Shown piece by piece: positions 17,842 through 25,670 of a stretch of 64,000 nucleotides of DNA (within the stretch, counting starts at the first letter, position 1; the number at the start of each line of letters is the position of its first letter). Source of the stretch: Terrabacter sp040702505 (GTDB taxonomy: Bacteria; Actinomycetota; Actinomycetes; Actinomycetales; Dermatophilaceae); NCBI RefSeq assembly GCF_040702505.1, contig NZ_JBFBLC010000001.1:930001-994000 (forward strand), written 5' to 3'. Both the position numbers and the translations under genes were made by a program. Below the pieces are notes generated by a model that had not been told where the DNA came from, did not search any database, and saw nothing but the letters and a program-made list of their open reading frames with translations.

Positions 17842-18009
17842 GACTCGTCCTTCCAGCCTGCAGGGCTTGCCCCTCCAGTGTCGGCAGCGGTGTCGCGCCC
17901 TGACTTCCACCGGCCGGCCGAGGGCGACTACGCCGATTGCAGGAGGCTGCGGCCTACGACGACCCGCCCACCGCTCGGGCGCCGGCCCACCGGCACCGGC
18001 TCGGCGCCC

Positions 18010-18015
18010 TACGAT
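18010..18015 (+). promoter_or_regulatory. -10 box, leaderless promoter of pyrE
   Basis: TACGAT lies 8 bases before the GTG start and no convincing Shine-Dalgarno is present, so the transcript probably begins at or next to the start codon. Confidence 0.55.
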
Positions 18016-18023
18016 GGAGCCTC

Positions 18024-18587
18024 GTGACCCACACCGATGCCAGTGCCGCCCGTGCCCGACTGCTCGAGATCATCAAGGACAAGGCGATCGTCCACGGTCG
18101 CGTGACGCTCAGCTCCGGCAAGGAAGCCGACTACTACGTCGACCTGCGCCGCATCTCCCTCGGCGGCGAGGCGGCCCCGCTCGTCGGCATCGTCATGCGC
18201 GAGCTGACCAAGGACCTGTCGTATGCCGCCGTCGGTGGCCTGACGCTCGGCGCCGACCCGGTCGCGACCTCGATGCTGCACGCGGCCGCGGCGGCCGGGG
18301 AGCGCCTCGACGCCTTCGTCGTGCGCAAGGCCGGCAAGGCGCACGGGCTCCAGCAGCGCATCGAGGGCCCGTCGATCAAGGGCCGTCGGGTCCTGGTCGT
18401 CGAGGACACGACGACCACCGGCGCCTCGCCGCTGGCGGCCGTCGAGGCGGTGCGCGAGGACGGCGCCGAGGTCGTCGCCGTCGCCACCATCGCCGACCGC
18501 GCGACAGGTGCCGGCGAGCGGATCACGGCCGAGGCCGGCGTGGAGTACCGCTACGCCTTCTCGCTCGAGGAGCTCGGCCTGGCCTGA
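18024..18587 (+). CDS. pyrE: orotate phosphoribosyltransferase
   Basis: 187 residues. It joins orotate to PRPP to make OMP in pyrimidine synthesis. The substrate region VTLSSGKEADYYVDLRR and the PRPP-binding motif VLVVEDTTTTGASPL (normally VEDVxTTGGS) are intact. The GTG start gives the family's usual length; the open frame extends upstream but lacks a ribosome site. Stand-alone, as in many actinobacteria where pyrE lies outside the main pyr operon. Its last 37 bases overlap the 3' end of the opposing gene. Confidence 0.93.
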   Translation: MTHTDASAARARLLEIIKDKAIVHGRVTLSSGKEADYYVDLRRISLGGEAAPLVGIVMRELTKDLSYAAVGGLTLGADPVATSMLHAAAAAGERLDAFVVRKAGKAHGLQQRIEGPSIKGRRVLVVEDTTTTGASPLAAVEAVREDGAEVVAVATIADRATGAGERITAEAGVEYRYAFSLEELGLA

Positions 18588-19234
18588 GCCCGGCCGACCG
18601 GACTCGGCCGGCCCACCTGCACGGGCAGGCCGAGCAGCAGAGCCGCCACGACCGAGGGCGGCGTGACGATCCGCGCACGGCCGGTGCCGGGCCGCGGCAC
18701 GGGGCGCACGGCATACGTGTTGTCCGGCTGCCACGGCACGAGCCGCGCACCGGCCACGACGGCCGGCCCGTCGTCGAGGAGCACGAACGCGCCGTCGGGC
18801 AGGTCGGCCCACGCGTACGCGTGCAGCCGGCGGGTGCGCCGCGGGCCGTCCCAGCGCTCGTCGTGGAGCAGCCGGTCGAGCTCGGGCGCGCTCAGGTGCT
18901 CGACGTCGGCCGCCCGCGCCACGACGTCGCGGAAGGCCGTGTAGGCCGGGCGGCGGCACTCCGCGCACGGCCGGTGACCGGCCGCAAGGGAGACGGCTTC
19001 GTCGAGGAAGAAGAGCGGGGTGTAGTGCGCGGGGTCCCACTGGCGCACCCGGCGGTCGCGGAAGGCCAGCGCGCACGTGATCCACGCCCGGCCGACGTGG
19101 TGGCGCCGCACCTCCCGGCTGCCGGACCCCTCGTGCAGCCGCCCCCGGTTGCCCGTCCAGGCGCCGCGCCCGGCCGCCGCGACGACCTCGCCGAGAGGGG
19201 TGACGCGGTTCTGGGCCGGTGCCGGCGGTGACAT
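18551..19234 (-). CDS. conserved hypothetical protein with Ada-like CxxC metal-binding segment
   Basis: 227 residues. The middle reads TPLFFLDEAVSLAAGHRPCAECRR, split here as TPLFFLDEAV and SLAAGHRPCAECRR. It resembles the zinc-binding segment of Ada DNA-repair proteins (EEALAAGYRPCKRC), but lacks the rest of Ada. An upstream Cys (RAWITCAL) and His residues could complete a metal site. The C-terminal part is a small beta-rich region followed by a basic tail. No function can be assigned. The ATG is preceded by GGGAGGC. Convergent with pyrE, overlapping by 37 bases. Confidence 0.7.
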   Translation of the reverse strand: MSPPAPAQNRVTPLGEVVAAAGRGAWTGNRGRLHEGSGSREVRRHHVGRAWITCALAFRDRRVRQWDPAHYTPLFFLDEAVSLAAGHRPCAECRRPAYTAFRDVVARAADVEHLSAPELDRLLHDERWDGPRRTRRLHAYAWADLPDGAFVLLDDGPAVVAGARLVPWQPDNTYAVRPVPRPGTGRARIVTPPSVVAALLLGLPVQVGRPSPVGRAQARPSSSSEKA

Positions 19235-19238
19235 GCCT

Positions 19239-19255
19239 CCCACGCTAAGCGTGGG
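19239..19255 (-). promoter_or_regulatory. palindrome overlapping the -10 of the Ada-like hypothetical gene
   Basis: CCCACGCT-A-AGCGTGGG is a perfect inverted repeat with 8-base arms. On the minus strand it contains TAGCGT, 7 bases before the ATG at 19234, so a protein bound here would block the promoter. Confidence 0.5.
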
Positions 19256-19345
19256 CGCCGACACCGATCGGAGGGTCGGTCCCAGGAACCGGTCAACCGC
19301 CCCCACCGTCGCACCGACGGCCCGGTCCGAGAGCGACCCCCGCAC

Positions 19346-19351
19346 TAGGAT
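19346..19351 (+). promoter_or_regulatory. -10 box upstream of lemA
   Basis: TAGGAT, 35 bases before the ATG, with GGGAGA as the ribosome site in the leader. Confidence 0.4.
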
Positions 19352-19386
19352 CGGCACACTGACCGCCCAGATTCTCGGGAGAACCC

Positions 19387-20118
19387 ATGATCATCGTCTG
19401 GATCCTGATCGGCCTCGTCGTGCTAGCCGCGATCGTGGGCGTCGTCACGTACAACGGCCTGATCGGCCTGCGCAACAAGGTCGAGGAGGGCTGGCGCCAG
19501 ATCGACGTCGAGCTCAAGCGCCGGCACGACCTGATCCCCAACCTCGTCGAGACGGTCAAGGGCTACGCCTCCCACGAGCGGGGCACCCTCGAGGAGGTCA
19601 TGCAGGCCCGGTCCGCCGCGATGTCCGGCGCCGCGACGCCGGCGGCTGCCGCGCAGGCCGAGGGGCAGCTGAGCCAGGCGCTCGGCCGGCTCATGGCGGT
19701 CGCCGAGGCCTACCCCGACCTCAAGGCCAACCAGAACTTCCTCGCCCTCCAGCAGGAGCTGACGAGCACCGAGGACCGCATCGCGAGCTCACGGCGCTAC
19801 TACAACGCGCTCGTGCGCGACCTCAACACCAAGGTCGAGTCAGTGCCCTCCAACATCGTCGCCAACATGGCGGGCGTGAAGCGGGCCGAGTACTTCGAGG
19901 CCCCGGCGACCGAGGCGGTCGTGCCCAACGTCTCCTTCGGCGACACGCTCGGCCAGGGCCCCCAGGGAGCCCCCGGCGTGGCGCCCTCGACCCAGCCGGG
20001 CGCCGTGGGCGGGCCCTCCACCCAGCCGGGTGCGGCACCCGGCGCGCTGCCGCAGGCTCAGGCCCCCGGCGCGGCGCAGCCGGACCCGACCCGCGACTCC
20101 GGCACGCCGAACGCCTGA
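19387..20118 (+). CDS. lemA: LemA-family membrane protein
   Basis: 243 residues: N-terminal helix (IIVWILIGLVVLAAIVGVV), then the LemA helical-bundle signature YNGLIGLRNKVEEGWRQIDV, KRRHDLIPNLVETVKGYA and a block ending SRRYYNALVRDLNTK, with SNIVANMAGVKRAEYFEA. The last 70 residues are a Pro/Ala/Gly/Gln low-complexity tail with two STQPGA repeats. LemA proteins are inner-membrane proteins of poorly known role, sometimes next to TPM-domain proteins; none is present here. Ends 4 bases from the opposing DedA gene. Confidence 0.92.
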   Translation: MIIVWILIGLVVLAAIVGVVTYNGLIGLRNKVEEGWRQIDVELKRRHDLIPNLVETVKGYASHERGTLEEVMQARSAAMSGAATPAAAAQAEGQLSQALGRLMAVAEAYPDLKANQNFLALQQELTSTEDRIASSRRYYNALVRDLNTKVESVPSNIVANMAGVKRAEYFEAPATEAVVPNVSFGDTLGQGPQGAPGVAPSTQPGAVGGPSTQPGAAPGALPQAQAPGAAQPDPTRDSGTPNA

Positions 20119-20122
20119 GAGC

Positions 20123-20845
20123 TCAGCCGCGCTCGGGGCGCGAGACGGTGTCGCCGACCTCGCCGGGCGTCTCGACGCCCTCGGCCGCGCGGGCCTGCGG
20201 CTCACGGCGGTGCTTGAGGAACTCGAACACCATCGGCAGCACGGAGACGACGACGACGAGCAGGATCGCGTACTCGATGTTCTTCGTCAGGCCCGGGAAG
20301 ATCTGGCCGAGGAAGTAGCCGAGCAGCGTCACGAGCACGACCCAGGCCACGGCGCCGACGGCGCTCCAGCCGAAGAAGCGCTGGCGGTGCATGCGGCCGA
20401 TGCCGGCCACGACCGTGATGAAGGTGCGCACGATGGGCACGAAACGCCCGAGCACGAGGGCGCGGCTGCCGTACCTGTCGAAGAACGCGTTGGTCTTGTC
20501 GAAGTTGGCGGTGTTGATGAAGCGCCCCTGCCGCTTGTAGAGCGGCCGCCCGACGCCTCGGCCGATCTCGTAGCCGACGACGTTGCCGAGGAAGGCCGCG
20601 ATGGCGAGCCCGCCCATGGCCAGCCCCAGGTTGATGTCGATCTGGCCGGTCGCGATGAACAGGCCGACGGCGAAGAGCAGCGAGTCGCCGGGCAGGATCG
20701 GGAAGAGCAGCCCGCACTCGATGAAGACGATGACGAGGGCGATCACGAAGAACGCGCTGCCGTACTGATGCAGCAGGTAGGTCGGGTCCATCCACTTCGG
20801 GCCGAGGGCGGTGACGGCGGCCGGCAGGGCGGCAAGAGCGTGCAT
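20123..20845 (-). CDS. DedA-family (SNARE-associated) membrane protein
   Basis: 240 residues. Typical DedA blocks: ECGLLFPILPGDSLLFAVG near the N-terminus, GNVVGYEIGRGVG in the middle, then FGRFVPIVRT-like LGRFVPIVRTFITVVAG and terminal helices. DedA proteins act as lipid scramblases or transporters, including recycling of undecaprenyl phosphate (UptA) in some bacteria, which would link it to polysaccharide export; the specific substrate is not predictable. The C-terminal tail is charged and cytoplasmic. The ATG is 7 bases after a -10 box. Confidence 0.92.
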   Translation of the reverse strand: MHALAALPAAVTALGPKWMDPTYLLHQYGSAFFVIALVIVFIECGLLFPILPGDSLLFAVGLFIATGQIDINLGLAMGGLAIAAFLGNVVGYEIGRGVGRPLYKRQGRFINTANFDKTNAFFDRYGSRALVLGRFVPIVRTFITVVAGIGRMHRQRFFGWSAVGAVAWVVLVTLLGYFLGQIFPGLTKNIEYAILLVVVVSVLPMVFEFLKHRREPQARAAEGVETPGEVGDTVSRPERG

Positions 20846-20852
20846 GGGTCAC

Positions 20853-20858
20853 AGGGTA
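20853..20858 (-). promoter_or_regulatory. -10 box, leaderless promoter of dedA-family gene
   Basis: TACCCT on the minus strand, 7 bases before the ATG. Confidence 0.5.
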
Positions 20859-20927
20859 GGCGGTGTGCCCGGGTGCGACGGCATCCTCCGCCGTGAGCCA
20901 CCTGTGCAGTCCCGATGGGTCTCGGTC

Positions 20928-20952
20928 CGGTCTCGAGAACGTCTCGAGACCG
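20928..20952. promoter_or_regulatory. CGGTCTCGAGA-ACG-TCTCGAGACCG palindrome, possible operator
   Basis: Perfect 11-bp arms around a 3-base centre, with two more GTCTCG half-sites flanking it (near 20919 and 20952). The position between divergent promoters suggests a repressor site for dedA, the amino acid transporter or both. No regulator gene is adjacent. Confidence 0.5.
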
Positions 20953-21144
20953 TCTCGATGGGGCCGCGTCCCTTTTGTCCGGTGGCCCAACCGGCCCACG
21001 ATGGGGGTGGGAGCGAGGGAGGAGCCCGGCGGCGCCGGAGCATCGGGGCCGCGACCGCCGGCAGAGACCGGCGGCGCGGCGGCGCCGAGCCGGGTCTCCT
21101 CCTGACCGGATGACGGACCGCCGTAGACCGCGTGGGGCCAGTTC

Positions 21145-21150
21145 GTAGAC
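21145..21150 (+). promoter_or_regulatory. -10 box upstream of amino acid ABC transporter operon
   Basis: TAGACT, 38 bases before the start codon; GCAGGAG in the leader is the ribosome site. Confidence 0.45.
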
Positions 21151-21188
21151 TCTGCCCGTCGCAACCGGTCTGTCCGCAGGAGCCCCTC

Positions 21189-22067
21189 ATGCCTCGTCCC
21201 CGCCTTGCCCTCGCCTCCGTCGCCGCGCTCGCGGTCGCCGCGCTCGGCGCGTGCGGCTCCGCCACGCCCGACGCCGCGAGCGGTGCGCCCGCCGGCACGG
21301 GGACGGTAGGGGCGAGCTCCTGCGCGAAGGCCTCCCTCAAGCTCGTCTCGCCGGGGACCCTGACCGTCGGCACCGACAAGCCGGCTTACGAGCCGTGGTT
21401 CAGCGGTGACGACCCCAGCAACGGCAAGGGCTACGAGTCGGCCGTGGCGTACGCCGTCGCGGAGAAGCTCGGCTTCGCCAAGAGCGAGGTCAAGTGGGTC
21501 GTCGTGCCCTTCAACACCGCCATCTCACCGGCACCCAAGAGCTTCGACCTCGACGTCAACCAGGTCTCCATCTCCCAGGACCGCCGCAAGGCCGTCGACT
21601 TCAGCTCCGGCTACTACGACGTGCGCCAGGCCGTGGTGACCTACAAGGGCAGCCCCATCGACGGCAAGACCTCGGTGGCCGACCTCAAGTCGGCCGACCT
21701 CGGTGCGCAGGTGGGTTCGACGTCGTACACCGCGATCAAGGACCAGATCCAGCCGAGCAACGACCCGAAGGTCTTCGACACCAACGACGTCGCCGTCCAG
21801 GCCCTGAAGAACAAGCAGATCGACGGCATCGTCGTCGACGTGCCGACGGCCTTCTACATGACCGCCGCGCAGCTCGACGACGGCGTCATCGTCGGGCAGC
21901 TCCCGGCCGCGGGCGGCACGCCCGAGCAGTTCGGTGCCGTCCTCGACAAGGACTCCGCGCTCACGCCGTGCGTGTCCAAGGCCGTCGACGCGCTGCGTGC
22001 CGACGGCACCCTCGAGAAGCTGCAGAAGCAGTACCTCGCCGGCGCGGGCGCGCCCGAGCTGAAGTGA
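21189..22067 (+). CDS. polar amino acid ABC transporter, substrate-binding lipoprotein
   Basis: 292 residues. A lipoprotein signal with AALGAC lipobox precedes a family-3 solute-binding domain: LTVGTDKPAYEPWF, GKGYESAVAYAVAEKLG, NQVSISQDRRKAVDFSSGYY, LGAQVGSTSYTAI and VVDVPTAFYM. It should capture a polar or charged amino acid (cystine, glutamate, arginine type) outside the membrane. It begins the four-gene operon that continues with permease and ATPase; the permease GTG overlaps its stop (GTGA). Confidence 0.93.
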   Translation: MPRPRLALASVAALAVAALGACGSATPDAASGAPAGTGTVGASSCAKASLKLVSPGTLTVGTDKPAYEPWFSGDDPSNGKGYESAVAYAVAEKLGFAKSEVKWVVVPFNTAISPAPKSFDLDVNQVSISQDRRKAVDFSSGYYDVRQAVVTYKGSPIDGKTSVADLKSADLGAQVGSTSYTAIKDQIQPSNDPKVFDTNDVAVQALKNKQIDGIVVDVPTAFYMTAAQLDDGVIVGQLPAAGGTPEQFGAVLDKDSALTPCVSKAVDALRADGTLEKLQKQYLAGAGAPELK

Positions 22068-22975
22068 CGAGCTCCCCGGGTATGCCGGCACCTCCCTCGA
22101 GCGTGCCCGCGACCTCTGCCGCCGGTGACCGTGCCTGGTCCCCGTCTGCGGTCGAGGTCCAGCGCCGGGAGTTCCGGCGGTCGCGCACGGTCCGGTCCGC
22201 GGCGCTGTCGGCCGTCAGCACCGTCGTCGTGCTCGGGGTGCTCGCCTGGCTCATCACGCACTCGCAGGGCTGGCCGCGGGTGCAGGAGACCTTCTTCAGC
22301 TGGGACAAGGCCGTCTCGTCGTTCCCGGCGGTGCTCAAGGGGCTGTGGCTCAACATCCGCCTCATGCTCATCTGCGGGGTCTCGATCCTCGTCCTCGGGC
22401 TGACGCTGGCGGTCATGCGCACCCTGCGCGGCCCGATCTTCTTCCCGCTGCGGCTGCTCGCGACGGTCTACGTCGACCTGTTCCGGGGGCTGCCGCTGCT
22501 GCTCCTGCTGCTCCTGCTCGGGCTCGGGGTGCCGGCGCTGCGCCTGCCGAACGTGCCCACCGAGCTGGCCTTCTGGGGTGCGGTGGCGATCGTCCTGTCC
22601 TACTCGGCCTACGTCGCCGAGGTGTTCCGCGCCGGCATCGAGTCGGTGCACCCCTCCCAGCGGGCGGCGGCGCGGGCCCTGGGCCTGTCGCACGGGCAGA
22701 CGCTGCGGCACGTGGTGCTGCCGCAGGCCGTGCGCCGGGTGACCCCGCCGCTGATGAACGACTTCGTGTCGCTGCAGAAGGACTCGGGCCTGATCGCCGT
22801 GCTCGGCGCCACCGACGCGATCCGCGCAGCGCAGATCGAGACGGCGACCGACTTCAACTACACCCCGTACGTCGTGGCGGGTGTCCTCTTCCTCTGCCTG
22901 ACCATCCCGATGGCCCGGCTGACCGACCACGTCGCCCGCAAGCAGGGCTGGCACGGGGCGGGGGGCACCCTGTGA
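22064..22975 (+). CDS. polar amino acid ABC transporter permease
   Basis: About 303 residues (GTG overlapping the previous stop; an ATG six codons on is an alternative). HisM/GlnP-type: several membrane helices and the EAA loop near SQRAAARALGLSHGQTLRHVVLPQAVRR. It carries a long cytoplasmic N-terminus (about 45 residues). A single permease gene implies a homodimer. Confidence 0.92.
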   Translation: MTSSPGMPAPPSSVPATSAAGDRAWSPSAVEVQRREFRRSRTVRSAALSAVSTVVVLGVLAWLITHSQGWPRVQETFFSWDKAVSSFPAVLKGLWLNIRLMLICGVSILVLGLTLAVMRTLRGPIFFPLRLLATVYVDLFRGLPLLLLLLLLGLGVPALRLPNVPTELAFWGAVAIVLSYSAYVAEVFRAGIESVHPSQRAAARALGLSHGQTLRHVVLPQAVRRVTPPLMNDFVSLQKDSGLIAVLGATDAIRAAQIETATDFNYTPYVVAGVLFLCLTIPMARLTDHVARKQGWHGAGGTL

Positions 22976-23730
22976 GCGCGGGCACCGCCGCACTGGGCGC
23001 GCCGCTGCTGTCGGTGCACGGCGTGCGCAAGAGTTTCGGCGACAACGTCGTGCTCGACGACGTCCACCTCGACGTGCAGCCCGGCGAGTGCGTCGTGCTC
23101 ATCGGCGCCTCCGGCTCGGGCAAGTCGACCCTGCTGCGCTGCATCAACCTGCTGGAACAGGTCGACGACGGTGTCATCTCCCTGGCCGGGGTCGACATCA
23201 CCGATCCGCGCGTCGACGCGGACGAGGTCCGGGCACGCACCGGCATCGTCTTCCAGTCCTACAACCTCTTTCCGCACCTCACCGTGCTCGACAACGTCAC
23301 ATTGGCCCCGCGCCGCGTCCACCGGGTCCCGCGGGCCGAGGCCGAGCGTCGCGCCATGGGAATGCTCGAGCGGGTCGGCCTCGCGGAGAAGGCCCGAGCC
23401 CGACCCGACGACCTGTCCGGCGGTCAGCAGCAGCGCGTCGCCATCGCCCGGGCGATGGTCAACTCCCCGCAGCTGCTGCTGCTCGACGAGGTGACGAGCG
23501 CCCTCGACCCCGAGCTCGTCGGCGAGGTGCTCGACCTGCTCCGCGAGCTGCGCGAGGAGGGCATGACGATGATCCTGTCGACGCACGAGATGGGCTTCGC
23601 CCGCAACGTCGCCGACACGGTCTGCTTCCTCGACGGCGGCCGCGTGCTCGAGCAGGGCCCGCCGTCGGAGGTGCTCGGCGCGCCCCGCGAGGCCCGCACG
23701 CGGCAGTTCCTCTCGCGCCTGGTCTCGTGA
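22972..23730 (+). CDS. polar amino acid ABC transporter ATP-binding protein
   Basis: 252 residues with complete ABC motifs: Walker A GASGSGKST, Q-loop FQSYNLFPHLTV, signature LSGGQQQR, Walker B LLLLDEVTSALD and H-loop STHEMGF. GlnQ-type. GTG start overlaps the permease stop, and its own stop overlaps the RNA methyltransferase start. Confidence 0.94.
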   Translation: MSAGTAALGAPLLSVHGVRKSFGDNVVLDDVHLDVQPGECVVLIGASGSGKSTLLRCINLLEQVDDGVISLAGVDITDPRVDADEVRARTGIVFQSYNLFPHLTVLDNVTLAPRRVHRVPRAEAERRAMGMLERVGLAEKARARPDDLSGGQQQRVAIARAMVNSPQLLLLDEVTSALDPELVGEVLDLLRELREEGMTMILSTHEMGFARNVADTVCFLDGGRVLEQGPPSEVLGAPREARTRQFLSRLVS

Positions 23731-24371
23731 CCGGCCGGGACGACGTGCCCGCCGGTCCTGCGGAGGAGGTCGGTGTCGGCCCGTGGCAGGGGCCCTGGCC
23801 GGAGGGGGAGCAGTGGGACCCCGAGCTGCTCGAGCACGGTGACCGCCGCAACGTCGTCGACGCCTACCGCTACTGGCGCCACGAGGCCATCGTGGCCGAC
23901 CTCGACACGCGGCGGCACGACTTCCACGTCGCCGTCGAGAACTGGGGCCACGACTTCAACATCGGCTCGGTGATCCGCACCGCCAACGCGATGGGGGCCG
24001 CGGCCTTCCACATCGTCGGTCGCCGCCGCTGGAACCGGCGCGGCGCCATGGTCACCGACCGCTACCAGCACGAGCACCACCACCCGGACGCGGCCGCGCT
24101 CGCGCGGTGGGCGGCCGCCGAGGGACTGGTGCTGCTCGGCGTGGACAACCTGCCCGGCTCGGTGCCCCTCGAGACGTTCGAGCTGCCCCGGCGCTGCGTG
24201 CTCGTCTTCGGCCAGGAGGGGCCGGGCCTGTCGGAGGAGATGCGCGCGGAGTGCGAGGCGGTGCTGCACATCGAGCAGTTCGGCTCGACCCGCTCGATCA
24301 ACGCCGGAGCGGCGGCCGCCGTGGCGATGCACGCGTGGGTGCGCCGGCACGTCTTCGACCAGCCGGTGTAG
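23727..24371 (+). CDS. SpoU/TrmH-family RNA 2'-O-methyltransferase
   Basis: About 214 residues. The three SPOUT motifs are present: NIGSVIRTANAMGA (motif 1), LVFGQEGPGLS (motif 2) and QFGSTRSINAGAAAAVAM (motif 3), forming the knotted SAM site. It methylates a ribose in tRNA or rRNA; the exact position is not predictable. Coupled to the transporter ATPase by a GTGA overlap, probably only for co-expression. It ends one base from the opposing citrate-synthase-like gene. Confidence 0.9.
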   Translation: MTGRDDVPAGPAEEVGVGPWQGPWPEGEQWDPELLEHGDRRNVVDAYRYWRHEAIVADLDTRRHDFHVAVENWGHDFNIGSVIRTANAMGAAAFHIVGRRRWNRRGAMVTDRYQHEHHHPDAAALARWAAAEGLVLLGVDNLPGSVPLETFELPRRCVLVFGQEGPGLSEEMRAECEAVLHIEQFGSTRSINAGAAAAVAMHAWVRRHVFDQPV

Positions 24372-24372
24372 C

Positions 24373-25545
24373 TCACCCCTGCGGGTCGCGACCGCGCCAG
24401 CGCAACGGCTCCTCGGCGTACTCCTCCACGACGTGAGCGGCGACGCCGACGGACCGCGCGATCTGGAAGACCGCCTCGCCGGACTCGGCAGGCAGGCCCA
24501 GAGCGTGCAGCACGGCAGCGCTCGCGAGGTCGACGTTGGGTAGCGTGCCCGTGCGCTGCGACACCAGCGCGGAGAGGGACTCGACGCGCTGTCGCAAATC
24601 CGCCGTGCCCGGCCGGCGCCACAGCGCCTCGAGCACCACGTCCGCGCGAGGGTCGCCGTCGGGGTAGAGGAAGTGCCCGAAGCCGGCCACCGAGCCGCCC
24701 GACCGCAGCGCCCGGGCCACGAGCGTCGCCGGGTCTGGGCCGTCGGTGAGCAGCGCGTGGGCGGCGACCGGGGCGGCGCCGTGGAGCGGGCCGGACATCG
24801 CGGCGTACGCGGCGCAGAGGCAGTCGGGCAGGCCGGCGCGCGTCGAGGCGGCCACCCGGGCGGCGACGGTCGAGGCCGTGAGGCCGTGGTCGAGCAGCGC
24901 CACGAGCAGCACACGCAGCACCTCGACGTCGCCCGGCTCGTCGGGCCGGCCGCCCAGCGCCGCGAGCGCGAGCGCCGCCAGGTCGTCGCCGTAGGCCGGG
25001 TGGCCCGGGATCGCGCCGGCGAGCAGGAGGAGCGCGGTCCGCAGGGTCGGGACCGCGGCGGCACGCACCCGCTCGGGGTCGGTGTCCCCGGCGAACGGGT
25101 CGGCGGCCGCGAGCAGCTGAACGGCCACCGGCATACGCCGGGGGAGGGGGAGGCGCCCGAGGTCGAGCGTTACGGCGGCAGGCAGGGGCCCGGCGCTCGC
25201 GGGCGGTGTCGTGTCGAGCACGACAGCAGCGGCGAGCTCGAGGGAGTCGAGGGCGACCACCTCGACGAGGGACCGCCCGCGGTAGAAGAGCTCGCCCTCG
25301 GCCTGGCTGCTCACCGTCGTCGCGATGCTGCGGAAGCGCAGCACCGGCGGCGGACCGCCCGGAGGTCGGGTCGAGGTCGCCATCGCGTCGATCTGCGCCC
25401 GGTCGAAGAGGCTCTCCTGCTGGCCCGGCCGGCGCTCGCTGCGCAGCAGGCCGCGGCTGACGTAGGCGTAGAGCGTGGACCGTTTGACGCCGAGACGCTG
25501 GGCCGCCTCGGTCGTCGTGATCCAGGAGCCGGCTGGCGTGGCCAC
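24373..25545 (-). CDS. citrate synthase-like enzyme with N-terminal MerR/excisionase-type DNA-binding domain
   Basis: 390 residues. Residues 9-58 form a winged helix of the HTH_17/MerR type (ITTTEAAQRLGVKRSTLYAYVSRG, read as ITTTEAAQRL and GVKRSTLYAYVSRG). The rest is a citrate synthase fold keeping all three catalytic residues: His255 (SGPLHGAAP), His291 (GFGHFLYPDGDPR) and Asp339 (LPNVDL). Citrate synthases condense acetyl-CoA or propionyl-CoA with oxaloacetate. The fusion suggests a regulator that senses a substrate or a bifunctional enzyme. It is divergent from the gene at 25671 and repeated operators lie between them. GTG start with GAGGAGG upstream. Confidence 0.85.
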   Translation of the reverse strand: MATPAGSWITTTEAAQRLGVKRSTLYAYVSRGLLRSERRPGQQESLFDRAQIDAMATSTRPPGGPPPVLRFRSIATTVSSQAEGELFYRGRSLVEVVALDSLELAAAVVLDTTPPASAGPLPAAVTLDLGRLPLPRRMPVAVQLLAAADPFAGDTDPERVRAAAVPTLRTALLLLAGAIPGHPAYGDDLAALALAALGGRPDEPGDVEVLRVLLVALLDHGLTASTVAARVAASTRAGLPDCLCAAYAAMSGPLHGAAPVAAHALLTDGPDPATLVARALRSGGSVAGFGHFLYPDGDPRADVVLEALWRRPGTADLRQRVESLSALVSQRTGTLPNVDLASAAVLHALGLPAESGEAVFQIARSVGVAAHVVEEYAEEPLRWRGRDPQG

Positions 25546-25583
25546 GTGACCTCCTCGCGCTGGGCGCCGTCGGCGCCATCCGT

Positions 25584-25633
25584 GTTGACCCGGTCAACGG
25601 TTGACTGGATCAACATTGACGACGTTGATCAAC
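25584..25633. promoter_or_regulatory. three GTTGA...TCAAC operator repeats between divergent citrate synthase genes
   Basis: Two 15-bp inverted repeats GTTGA-N5-TCAAC at 25584-25598 and 25600-25614 (centres 16 bp apart), and a compressed GTTGATCAAC at 25624-25633. Sites this regular between a gene with its own DNA-binding domain and the gene it faces point to autoregulation by the HTH-citrate synthase protein; this is an inference. Confidence 0.7.
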
Positions 25634-25670
25634 ATCGTCAGGGTGAGAGTGAACCCGAGAGGAGCACACC

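Larger units (their letters stand above)
20846..21188. other. 343-bp intergenic region between divergent dedA and amino acid transporter genes
   Basis: It holds the dedA promoter at the left (TACCCT on the minus strand at 20853-20858), a GTCTCGAGA palindrome near 20940 and a -10 box for the transporter near 21145. From about 20960 to 21130 I see only GC-rich sequence with no gene or hairpin worth naming. Confidence 0.6.

Noticed and set aside
17842..18023. Possible riboswitch in the leader of the secreted beta-helix gene
   Set aside because: The GC-rich leader has small hairpins, but none matches the cores of the c-di-GMP, c-di-AMP, cobalamin or SAM riboswitches that I know.
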